A stretch of 5,287 bases of DNA, taken from BM707 sp041592975 (GTDB lineage Bacteria > Desulfobacterota > Desulfuromonadia > Desulfuromonadales > UBA2294). Under the pieces are notes generated by a model. That model had not been told where the DNA came from. It worked only from the letters and a program-made list of their open reading frames with translations, and did no database searches. Where the stretch lies: contig JBFHOZ010000154.1 in the NCBI GenBank assembly GCA_041592975.1, positions 1-5,287 of the forward strand. The letters run 5' to 3'. Below are positions 1 through 5,287 of this stretch, in pieces. How positions within the stretch are numbered: position 1 is the first letter of the stretch; every line of letters starts with the position of its first letter. A program made the translations under genes and the position numbers.

Positions 1-1286
1 GTAATAAGGGCAGCTTCGGCATCGATGAAATCGTCCAGGCGGTAGGGAGCCCCTTCCCGATCACGCAGGGAGCAGGCGATGTTGACCGGGTTGAAGTGGG
101 TCGCGGCGGCGAGGATCGCCTGCTGCGCCGGGTCGTCGGGGTCGATCTGCACCCCCTCGACGATCTGCGGCGTGACCTGGCCGAGCGCATCCTTGGCCCA
201 GAACGGCCCGCCGCCCGGCGCGCCGCTGACCGGCACCATGCCGCAGACGCGGATCGGCCGGTCGAGCAGCCGGACGATTTCGGGTGCCTGTTCGGCCGGC
301 GGCAGGGTGTCGTCGACGCTCCGGCCGAAGGTCTCACGCAGGAACCGCCGTGCCCCGGGCAGAGCCTCGCCGTCCGGATTCTCCCCGAGTCGCTCCAGAA
401 AGGCGAAGACCTGCTGCTGGGTCTGCAGCAGCAGCCCGCCGAGGATCTCGGTCCAGAGCTGATACGGCTCCTGCAGCCGCTGCGGCACGACATTGTCGAT
501 GTTGCGGATCAGCACCAGGTCGCCGCCGCACTGCTCGAGGTTCGGCAGCAGGGCGCCGTGCCCGGCCGGGCGGAACAGCAGCTCCCCCCGCTCGTCGCAA
601 AACGGGCTGTCGCTCGCCAGGTCGAGGGCGAGGGTGTCGGTCCGCGGCGACTGCAGGGAGAAGCCGACGTCGATGCCGGCGTCCCCTCCGAGGGCGTCTC
701 TGGCCAGTTCCAGCTGCTGTTCGAAGAGCGCCAGGTGGTCCGGGCTGACGGTGAAGTGAAACCGGGTGATGCCGAGGCGGTGGCTCTCCATCAGGTGCTC
801 GTCGAAGGCGGTGCGGTTGTAGTCCCGGCCGCGGTGCAGCGGCAGCAGCCCCTTCGGCCTGTCGGCGAGGCCGAGCCCGTTCTCCCCGAGCAGCAGGCTG
901 AACAGGGCCCGGTCATCGAGATCTTCGTGCCCGGCCAGTTCAGCCAGCTCGGGACAGAAGGGGAAGCGGGTGATCTCCTGGCGGAAACGGGCGGCCTTGT
1001 CGGGATCGAGCTCCGCCGGAAACAGCCCCTGGAACATCCGGGTGGCGGCGCCGGAGGCCGGTACGAAGCGGGTGAAGCGGGCGCGGTTGCCGGCGAAGGC
1101 CCGGCAGAGAGCGATCGGCACGGTATCGGCCAGGCGGAGGATGCCGTCGCCGACGGTGCAGGGGCATTCCAGCCTCAGGAACGCCTTGCCGCGCCGCAGC
1201 CGCTCGAGCTGTCGTGCCGCCTCGGCCGGCGGGATGCCCCGCTGTTCGAGCTGCCTGATGCTGCTGTCGGTAAAGGGTGTCGGCAT
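1..1286 (-). CDS. DUF4301 family protein, putative nucleotidyltransferase-like (3' end outside window)
   Basis: This reading frame is open for 428 codons and runs off the left edge, so the C-terminus is missing. I recognise it as DUF4301, a family of unknown function that I recall as roughly 500 residues long. Visible motifs are FVPASGAATRMF (residues 74-85), RPKGLLPLHR (143-152), LQSPRTDTLALDL (211-223), RPAGHGALLPNL (239-250), IRNIDNVVP (260-268) and VCGMVPVSGAPGGGPFW (347-363). The GHG and NIDN motifs, with the earlier G-x-x-T-R-M and PKG motifs, resemble the nucleotide-binding elements of UDP-glucose pyrophosphorylases. A nucleotidyltransferase fold is therefore inferred, not shown. No signal peptide or membrane segment is seen, so it is probably cytoplasmic. 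The ATG at 1286 is the only good start: an in-frame stop lies six codons upstream. It follows the Usp stop by 10 bp, and its weak GAG-type ribosome site overlaps that stop, which suggests translational coupling. Confidence 0.85.
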   Translation of the reverse strand, partial: MPTPFTDSSIRQLEQRGIPPAEAARQLERLRRGKAFLRLECPCTVGDGILRLADTVPIALCRAFAGNRARFTRFVPASGAATRMFQGLFPAELDPDKAARFRQEITRFPFCPELAELAGHEDLDDRALFSLLLGENGLGLADRPKGLLPLHRGRDYNRTAFDEHLMESHRLGITRFHFTVSPDHLALFEQQLELARDALGGDAGIDVGFSLQSPRTDTLALDLASDSPFCDERGELLFRPAGHGALLPNLEQCGGDLVLIRNIDNVVPQRLQEPYQLWTEILGGLLLQTQQQVFAFLERLGENPDGEALPGARRFLRETFGRSVDDTLPPAEQAPEIVRLLDRPIRVCGMVPVSGAPGGGPFWAKDALGQVTPQIVEGVQIDPDDPAQQAILAAATHFNPVNIACSLRDREGAPYRLDDFIDAEAALI

Positions 1287-1296
1287 GCGTCCGGTC

Positions 1297-1722
1297 TCAG
1301 ATCAGCAGCACCGGGCAGTTGACGTGGTGCAGGACGTGGTTGGAGACCGACCCGAACAGCACGTCGCGGATCTCCCCCATGCCGCGTCGCCCGATCACCA
1401 GCAGGGTGAACTCCTCCTCGTTGGCGATGCGGGTGATCACCTCGCGCGGCGAGCCGGCCTCGAGGCGGGCGACGGTGCTGATGCCGGCCAGGTTGAAGCG
1501 CTCCTTGATCCGCTTGAGGATGGTCTCGCCGACCGCCATCGCCTTCTCGCGGATCATGTCGACCTGGAAGTCGGGGATCATCCGGTAGGCGAGCTTGTTG
1601 ACGTCGACGACGTGCAGCAGGGTGAGGGTGACCGGGAAGCGCTCCTTGTTGGCGAGGATCGCGGCGATGGTGCGCTCGGCCGCCTCGGAGTCGTTGACCG
1701 GTACCAGAACTTTCGGACGCAT
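1297..1722 (-). CDS. Universal stress protein (UspA family, ATP-binding type)
   Basis: A single-domain Usp of 141 residues, the usual length for the family. It begins MRPKVLVPVNDSEAAERT, the typical first beta strand and acidic loop (D11), followed by LLHVVDV at 35-41. The C-terminal half carries the full ATP-binding signature G-2x-G-9x-G-S: G111, G114, G124 and S125, within GRRGMGEIRDVLFGS. It ends with the standard HHVNCPVLLI strand. The intact signature places it with the nucleotide-binding Usps. The start is supported by a strong GGGAGG ribosome site about 7 bases upstream. The gene follows the TRAP large-permease gene by 30 bp on the same strand. In Halomonas the Usp protein TeaD is encoded with a TRAP transporter, binds ATP and modulates uptake. 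A similar regulatory role here is inferred from position only; a general stress role is the alternative. Confidence 0.95.
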   Translation of the reverse strand: MRPKVLVPVNDSEAAERTIAAILANKERFPVTLTLLHVVDVNKLAYRMIPDFQVDMIREKAMAVGETILKRIKERFNLAGISTVARLEAGSPREVITRIANEEEFTLLVIGRRGMGEIRDVLFGSVSNHVLHHVNCPVLLI

Positions 1723-1752
1723 GAAGATCCCTCCCGGTGAAGCGGTGTGTGG

Positions 1753-3039
1753 CTACCCGTAGACCAGCCGCGGCAGCAGCAGGACCAGATCGGGCCAGTA
1801 GGTCAGTATCAAGAGTATCACAATCTGGATGGCGAGAAACGGCATGACCGCCTTGGAGACGTAGACCAGGTTGCGGTCGACCACGGCGCCGGAGATGTAG
1901 AGGGAGACGCCGAGGGGGGGCGTGCAGTAGCCGATGCCGAGGTTGATGGTCATCAGCAGGCCGAAGTGCATGGTGTCGATGCCGAAGCTCGAGAGCAGCG
2001 GCAGGAAGATCGGCGTCAGGATCAGGGTGGCGGAGATGATGTCCATGAACATGCCGACGATCAGCAGCAGGATGTTGACCGCCAGCAGGAAGACCCAGGG
2101 GGACTGGATGCTGTCGACGACGGCGGTGGCGATCTTGCCGGGGATCTGCTCGAAGGTCAGGTACTCGCCGAACACCGAGGCGCCGGCGACGATCACCAGC
2201 AGGGTGGCCGAGGTGACCGCCGAGGAGACGACCACCCTCTTGACGTCACCGATCTTCATGTCCTTGTGGATGAAGATCTCGACGAAGAAGGCGTAGAAGC
2301 AGGCGACCACCGCCGCCTCGTTGGCGGTGAAGTAACCGGAGTAGATGCCGCCGAAGATCAGCACCGGCAAAAACAGCGCCCAGCCGCTCTCCTTCAGCAC
2401 CTTGGCGAGCTCGGAGAACGGAATCCGCTCGGCGGTCTTGAACTGCTTTTTCTTGCAGTAGGCGTAGGCGTAGATCGACATGCCGACAATGATCAGCATC
2501 CCCGGGATGAAGCCGGTGAGAAAAAGGGCTTCGAGCGGGTCGTTGCTGATCATCGAGTAGAGGATCATCGAGATCGACGGCGGGATGATGACGCCGAGGA
2601 TCGGCGCGGTGGTCATGATGCCGACCGAGAAGCGCTCGTCGTACTCGTTTTCGATCAGCGCCGGGATCATGAAGCCGCCGATGGCGACGACGGTGGCGAC
2701 GGTCGAGCCGGAGATGGCGCCGAAGAAGCCGCAGGCGAGGATGCCGGCCATCGCCAGGCCTCCGGGGAGCCAGCCGACCAGGGCGTTGGCGGTCTTGATC
2801 AGCTTGCGGACGATGGTGCCGGTGGTCATGATGTTGCCGCAGAGGACGAAGAAGAGGACGACGATCAGGGCGAACTTGTCCATGCTCCGGTAGAGGACCT
2901 CGATGACGATCTGGGCGTCGATGCCGATCAGCCAGACCAGGCCGATGGTGCCGGTGAAGAAGAGCGCCATGAAGACCGGCACGGTGGCGGCCAGCGCCCC
3001 GAGCATGACGGCGAGGATGAGGAGGTACTCGGCCGACAT
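1753..3039 (-). CDS. dctM: TRAP transporter large permease subunit (DctM type)
   Basis: The 428-residue inner-membrane protein matches the normal size of DctM subunits, which form the ion-coupled transport channel of TRAP importers. Nearly the whole chain is hydrophobic, with about a dozen potential membrane segments. Family motifs appear in order: FFGAISGSTVATVVAIGG (105-122), GVIIPPSISMILY (149-161), GIYSGYFTANEAAVV (231-245), GMFMDIISATLILTPIFLPL (329-348) and GIGYCTPPLGVSLYISGA (368-385). The frame is open further upstream to 3162, but that extension is arginine-rich, soluble and overlaps dctQ. The ATG at 3039 is correct: it gives the classic MSAEYLLILAVMLG start, has a strong GGGGAGGAG ribosome site 8 bases away, and overlaps the dctQ stop by one base (TGATG), which implies translational coupling. 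The symbol reflects the family; the substrate is not known. No key motif is missing. Confidence 0.97.
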   Translation of the reverse strand: MSAEYLLILAVMLGALAATVPVFMALFFTGTIGLVWLIGIDAQIVIEVLYRSMDKFALIVVLFFVLCGNIMTTGTIVRKLIKTANALVGWLPGGLAMAGILACGFFGAISGSTVATVVAIGGFMIPALIENEYDERFSVGIMTTAPILGVIIPPSISMILYSMISNDPLEALFLTGFIPGMLIIVGMSIYAYAYCKKKQFKTAERIPFSELAKVLKESGWALFLPVLIFGGIYSGYFTANEAAVVACFYAFFVEIFIHKDMKIGDVKRVVVSSAVTSATLLVIVAGASVFGEYLTFEQIPGKIATAVVDSIQSPWVFLLAVNILLLIVGMFMDIISATLILTPIFLPLLSSFGIDTMHFGLLMTINLGIGYCTPPLGVSLYISGAVVDRNLVYVSKAVMPFLAIQIVILLILTYWPDLVLLLPRLVYG

Positions 3040-3560
3040 CAGCTCTGCTCCTCCCCGGCGGCGCCGGTCAGCGGGCCGCCGCGCCAGTCCTCGACCATGA
3101 CGATCAGGGTGCGGACGAACATCATCACCCCCATCAGCGGCAGCACGGCGTAGAAGATCCACTCCGGAATCTGCAGCGACACCGTCTTCAGGTATTGGTC
3201 ATGGTAGGCCTGCACCGTCATCTGGCCGCCGAGCCAGACCATCGCCGACGAAAAGACGAGGACGGCCAGGTGGCTGAGCAGGGTCAGCGGTTTCTTCAGG
3301 ATCGGGAAGATCTGCGGCAGGGCGTCGATACGGATCAGGGAGCGGCTGCGGATGGCGGCGACGCAGCCGATGTAGGTCGAGAAGAAGATGACCTTGCGCA
3401 CCACCTCGTCCGACCAGTAGATGCTGAAGGTGGCGGTCGTCTTGCGCAGGATGACATTGGCCATCGCCGTGCAGAGGGCGACGGCGACGGTGATGAACAG
3501 GGTCCACTCCTCGAAAAAGGAGAACGACTTGTCGATGGCGCGAACGATCTTCTTCAGCAT
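3039..3560 (-). CDS. dctQ: TRAP transporter small permease subunit (DctQ type)
   Basis: A 173-residue protein, normal for DctQ, the small membrane subunit that pairs with DctM and helps dock the binding protein. Four hydrophobic segments are visible at about 18-38, 55-72, 93-113 and 133-155. The family hallmark between segments one and two is present as IYWSDEVVRKVIFF (47-60), followed by GCVAAIRSRSLIRIDAL (65-81), where most relatives have a similar A-x-R-x-x-x-H/L-I pattern. The IPEWIFYAVLPLMGVMMF stretch (131-148) is also typical. The C-terminal tail is short and hydrophilic. The start ATG has only a weak GGA ribosome site, immediately after the T-tract of the preceding hairpin. Expression may thus be low relative to dctP and depend on read-through. 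The gene ends overlapping the dctM start. Confidence 0.95.
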   Translation of the reverse strand: MLKKIVRAIDKSFSFFEEWTLFITVAVALCTAMANVILRKTTATFSIYWSDEVVRKVIFFSTYIGCVAAIRSRSLIRIDALPQIFPILKKPLTLLSHLAVLVFSSAMVWLGGQMTVQAYHDQYLKTVSLQIPEWIFYAVLPLMGVMMFVRTLIVMVEDWRGGPLTGAAGEEQS

Positions 3561-3569
3561 CTGCAGTCC

Positions 3570-3600
3570 AAAAAAAACCGGGGACGCGTGGCATCCCCGG
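3570..3600 (-). terminator. Intrinsic terminator/attenuator between dctP and dctQ
   Basis: Read on the minus strand, CCGGGGATGC, loop CAC, then GCGTCCCCGG can form a 10-bp stem with one G-U pair (3600-3578). Eight consecutive T residues (3577-3570) follow directly. This is a textbook Rho-independent terminator shape. A flanking AAAA (3608-3605) could extend pairing with part of the T-tract. It sits after the dctP stop and nine bases before the dctQ start, inside an apparent operon. It therefore probably causes partial termination, or protects the 3' end of the dctP message, so that binding protein exceeds permease. The structure is read directly; the expression effect is inferred. Confidence 0.88.
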
Positions 3601-3636
3601 CCGGTTTTACGCCGTGAAAATATATATTAAATCAGG

Positions 3637-4677
3637 TTACTTGGCAAGAGCCGTCTGCACCGTCTTGAGATAGTCGGCGCCGATCTTCTCGCCCCACTTC
3701 TGAAGCACCGGCGCGGCCAGCTCGACCAGCTGCTGCTGTTCGTCGGCCGAAAGCCTGTAGAACGAGACGCCGGCCTCCTTCGCCTTGGCGACCTGGTCGG
3801 TGTGCTGCTGCTTGGTCAGCTCGCGGGTCTTGGCGCTCTCCTCCTCGATGACCTCGATCATGACCTTCTGCAGGTCGGCCGGCAGCTTGTCGAACCACTT
3901 CTTGTTCATCAGGTGAATGAACAGCCCCTGGGCGTAGTCGAGCTCGGTGAAGTTCTTGGAGATGTTGAACTTCTTGGTGATGTTGCAGACGATGGCGGTG
4001 TGATCGAGGCCGGTGATAACCCCGGTCTGCAGCGCCTGCGGCACGTCCGGCCACGGCATGACGGTGAACTTCATCCCCCAGGCCTTGTAGAAGTCGGCGT
4101 TCAGCGGCGCCTGGGCGATGCGGAAGTTGATGGTCCTGGCGTCGGCGATCTTCTGCACCGGGGTGTTGGTCGCCCAGCCGTAGGGGCCGTAGCCGGTGAC
4201 GTCGACGGTCATGATGCCGCTGGAAAGGGCGCTCTCGGTGAACGGCTTCCAGAGCTCCGGGGTGTTGCGGAACGTGTCGAGCTTCTCGAAGGTGTCGACG
4301 ACGTACGGCAGGTTGACGATGCCGAGGCGGTCGGCGACGTTCTGGGCGGCGACCGAAGAGCTCAGCATGCCGTGGACGGCGCCGAGCTTGAGCTTGGCGA
4401 TGACGTCCTTCTCGCCGCCGAGCTGGGCCAGCGGGCGGTAGTCGACGTAGATCTGCCCGTTCGATTTCTCCCAGACGGCGTCGCGGATGCGGTAACCGAC
4501 AGCGACCCCCTCGATAACCGGGTGCGAGATGTTGGAGAGAATGTAGGTGTGCTTGGCGCCGCTCGGATCGAACTTCGGCTTCCACGCGGCCAGGGGGTCC
4601 TTCTTCTCTTCGGCGGAGGCGGTGTTGAGACAGACCGCCAGCAGCAGGGTCGTCAGCAAGAACAGGATGCGTTTCAT
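3637..4677 (-). CDS. dctP: TRAP transporter periplasmic solute-binding protein (DctP type)
   Basis: A 346-residue secreted binding protein that captures the substrate in the periplasm and delivers it to the DctQM permease. Residues 1-22 form a clear Sec signal peptide: K2 R3, a leucine-rich core, and a likely cleavage site ASA/EE. Cys16 is preceded by LAV, a poor lipobox, so lipoprotein anchoring is unlikely. The mature protein shows the DctP pattern: LGGEKDVIAKLKLGAVHG (86-103), INFRIAQAP (183-191), MPWPDVPQALQTGVITG (207-223) and LDYAQGLFIHLMNKKWFDKLP (from 246). R186 in NFRIAQAP matches the conserved arginine that pairs with the substrate carboxylate in known TRAP binding proteins, which suggests an organic acid ligand. 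Position 222 is Thr where many relatives have Asp before Gly. The start has a good AAGGAG ribosome site 6 bases upstream. A longer open frame nearby in another phase is a shadow. The exact substrate cannot be assigned. Confidence 0.96.
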   Translation of the reverse strand: MKRILFLLTTLLLAVCLNTASAEEKKDPLAAWKPKFDPSGAKHTYILSNISHPVIEGVAVGYRIRDAVWEKSNGQIYVDYRPLAQLGGEKDVIAKLKLGAVHGMLSSSVAAQNVADRLGIVNLPYVVDTFEKLDTFRNTPELWKPFTESALSSGIMTVDVTGYGPYGWATNTPVQKIADARTINFRIAQAPLNADFYKAWGMKFTVMPWPDVPQALQTGVITGLDHTAIVCNITKKFNISKNFTELDYAQGLFIHLMNKKWFDKLPADLQKVMIEVIEEESAKTRELTKQQHTDQVAKAKEAGVSFYRLSADEQQQLVELAAPVLQKWGEKIGADYLKTVQTALAK

Positions 4678-4718
4678 CGTCCACTCCTTTGTTTGGGGAT
4701 ATCAAACTTTTTTTCGAA

Positions 4719-4724
4719 ATTATA
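4719..4724 (-). promoter_or_regulatory. Candidate -10 element for dctP
   Basis: A perfect TATAAT on the minus strand, inside TTATATAATTTCGAA, lies about 42 bases before the dctP start and would give a leader of about 35 bases. At the 16-19 base spacings checked upstream, no sequence resembles TTGACA, and there is no extended -10 TG. If this is the promoter, it probably needs an activator. A weaker alternative (TTGTAA, 17 bases, TAGTAT) lies around 4762-4790. Confidence 0.45.
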
Positions 4725-4887
4725 TAACTGTCCGACATTGCAGCGGAAACAGGCTTGTTATACTAGTACAAACCGCGTTTTATTACAATTCAATTCTTCT
4801 GTCATGCGGCAGACATTTTTTCGATGGCGACCGTGGAAAAAAAAGCATTTTGTGCTAACAGTTAAAGAAGTCTAATTTTACGACGGA

Positions 4888-4918
4888 TTGACATTTATGT
4901 CTGATTAATATATATAAT
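4888..4918 (+). promoter_or_regulatory. Sigma-70-type promoter for the RND transporter gene
   Basis: An exact TTGACA (4888-4893) is followed by TATATA at 17 bases spacing (4911-4916) or a perfect TATAAT at 19 bases (4913-4918). Transcription would begin near 4923-4926, leaving a leader of under 30 bases before the ATG at 4952. The overlapping -10 choices sit in an AT-only stretch. This is the best-matched promoter in the window. Confidence 0.7.
4890..4901. promoter_or_regulatory. Candidate operator dyad over the -35 box
   Basis: GACAT-TT-ATGTC is a perfect 5-bp inverted repeat with a 2-base centre. It overlaps the last four bases of the TTGACA box of the RND promoter. A dimeric repressor bound there would block the promoter. 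The dyad is short and could arise by chance, and no regulator gene lies in the window. Confidence 0.35.
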
Positions 4919-4951
4919 TTTTCGAATATTAATACGCGGAGCGATAACAAT

Positions 4952-5287
4952 ATGAAACTGATGCTGACCGATTTCAGCCTGCGCCGACCCTGGCTGGTGA
5001 CACTCCTGACGGTGGTTGCCGCCCTTCTCTTCCTCTGGCAGTTTCCGGATGTCCGGTTCGACAACGATCCGGAAAACATGCTGGCGGAGGACGAATACAT
5101 CCGCGTCTTCCACAACGAAGTGAAAGCGCGTTACAACCTCTACGATTTCGTCATCGTCGGCATCGTGAACGACGACCACGAGGACGGCATTTTTAATGTG
5201 GAAACGCTGGGCAAAATTGATGCCCTCACGCACGAACTGATCAGCCTGCGGCAGAATGCCGACGGCAAACCCGAAGTCATCCGCAAC
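4952..5287 (+). CDS. RND/MMPL superfamily transporter, N-terminal part (continues beyond window)
   Basis: The frame is open for 112 codons to the right edge, so only the N-terminus of a protein expected to have several hundred more residues is seen. After a short basic start (SLRRPW, 9-14) comes one membrane segment at about 14-31. The periplasmic start follows: FPDVRFDNDPENMLAEDE (31-48), VFHNEVKARYNLYDFVIVGIV (52-72) and a segment containing DGIFNVETLGKI (78-89). The D-N-D-P-E-N-M-L motif and the following VFHN element match a group of RND-type permeases found in delta-proteobacteria and relatives, distinct from AcrB-type pumps. The cargo is unknown; lipids or hydrophobic compounds are possible from the MMPL resemblance. 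The ATG has a GGAG ribosome site 10 bases upstream, slightly far. The gene is transcribed away from dctP and has its own promoter. Confidence 0.88.
   Translation, partial: MKLMLTDFSLRRPWLVTLLTVVAALLFLWQFPDVRFDNDPENMLAEDEYIRVFHNEVKARYNLYDFVIVGIVNDDHEDGIFNVETLGKIDALTHELISLRQNADGKPEVIRN

Larger units (their letters stand above)
4678..4951. other. Divergent intergenic regulatory region
   Basis: This 274-bp stretch separates the divergent dctP and RND genes and is far richer in A+T than the coding DNA around it. I see no gene in it. It contains the promoter elements listed separately, the dctP ribosome site (AAGGAG near 4684-4689), and an 8-bp palindrome TACTAGTA at 4761-4768. A short AGCA/TGCT inverted repeat near 4844-4856 lacks a T-tract and is not terminator-like. 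A scan by eye for the sigma-54 pattern GG-N10-GC on both strands found none. Confidence 0.75.

Noticed and set aside
96..1322. Long plus-strand frame of 408 codons
   Set aside because: It lies antisense to the DUF4301 gene, has no recognisable domain and shows the composition expected of a shadow frame in GC-rich DNA; the minus-strand frame has coherent family motifs.
1747..3153. Long plus-strand frame of 468 codons
   Set aside because: Its product is dominated by Asp, Gln, His and Glu runs and is the mirror of the hydrophobic DctM codons; the antisense DctM is unmistakable.
3040..3162. N-terminal extension of DctM to the ATG at 3162
   Set aside because: The 41 extra residues are arginine-rich and soluble and overlap dctQ in another phase; the ATG at 3039 has a strong ribosome site and the normal family N-terminus.
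4675..4677. DctP as a lipoprotein
   Set aside because: Cys16 is preceded by LAV, with Val at the -1 position where small residues are required, and a good signal peptidase I site ASA/EE follows.
3632..4738. Minus-strand frame of 368 codons overlapping dctP
   Set aside because: It is the wrong phase of dctP, highly Arg/His/Pro-rich, and lacks the signal peptide and TRAP motifs of the correct frame.
4761..4768. TACTAGTA palindrome as an operator
   Set aside because: An 8-bp palindrome in AT-rich DNA, with flanks that do not extend the symmetry, is too weak to call as a site.
4840..4860. Possible sigma-54 promoter (TAGCAC followed by TGC on the minus strand)
   Set aside because: The GG is broken and the GC is two bases too close, so the required spacing is not met.
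3802..4875. Plus-strand frame of 357 codons antisense to dctP
   Set aside because: Shadow of dctP with low-complexity Val/Leu/Asp/Gly content and no family motif.
4855..5233. Minus-strand frames of 86 and 112 codons at the right end
   Set aside because: They are antisense to the RND gene, which has a promoter, a ribosome site and matching family motifs.

Overview
The window is a GC-rich bacterial segment of about 5.3 kb with one compact leftward (minus-strand) gene cluster covering most of it, one rightward gene entering at the right end, and an AT-rich divergent promoter region between them. The protein types point to a Gram-negative anaerobe of the Desulfuromonas/Geobacter kind: a TRAP transporter with a periplasmic binding protein, an RND/MMPL-type permease beginning with the MKLMLTDFSLRRPW type of N-terminus, and G/C-ending codons. 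The taxonomic placement is inferred from the look of the proteins, not from a search.

The leftward cluster, read in transcription order, starts with dctP (4677-3637), a TRAP periplasmic solute-binding protein. A strong intrinsic-terminator-like hairpin (3600-3570) follows. Next come dctQ (3560-3039, small TRAP membrane subunit) and dctM (3039-1753, large TRAP permease), which overlap by one base as TGATG. A universal stress protein with an intact ATP-binding motif (1722-1297) lies 30 bp further on, and a DUF4301-type protein (1286 to beyond position 1) starts 10 bp after it and runs off the left edge. All five genes are closely spaced and co-oriented, so they probably form one operon. The hairpin after dctP would make the binding protein more abundant than the membrane subunits.

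The three TRAP proteins should form a sodium- or proton-coupled importer for an organic acid whose identity cannot be read from the sequence. The adjacent universal stress protein recalls TeaD, the ATP-binding Usp that regulates the TeaABC TRAP transporter of Halomonas. The DUF4301 protein carries a set of motifs resembling those of UDP-sugar pyrophosphorylases, and its link to the transporter is unexplained.

The intergenic region (4678-4951) holds a good sigma-70-type promoter for the rightward RND gene (exact TTGACA) with a small dyad over its -35 box. It also holds a perfect TATAAT for dctP without a recognisable -35. The two core promoters share an almost identical 14-16 bp sequence in inverted orientation. 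No RNA genes, mobile elements, CRISPR arrays or broken genes were seen. The possibly novel points are the DUF4301 motif pattern with its operon context, and the layered control of the TRAP operon. Nothing in the window looks like a wholly new defence or mobile system.
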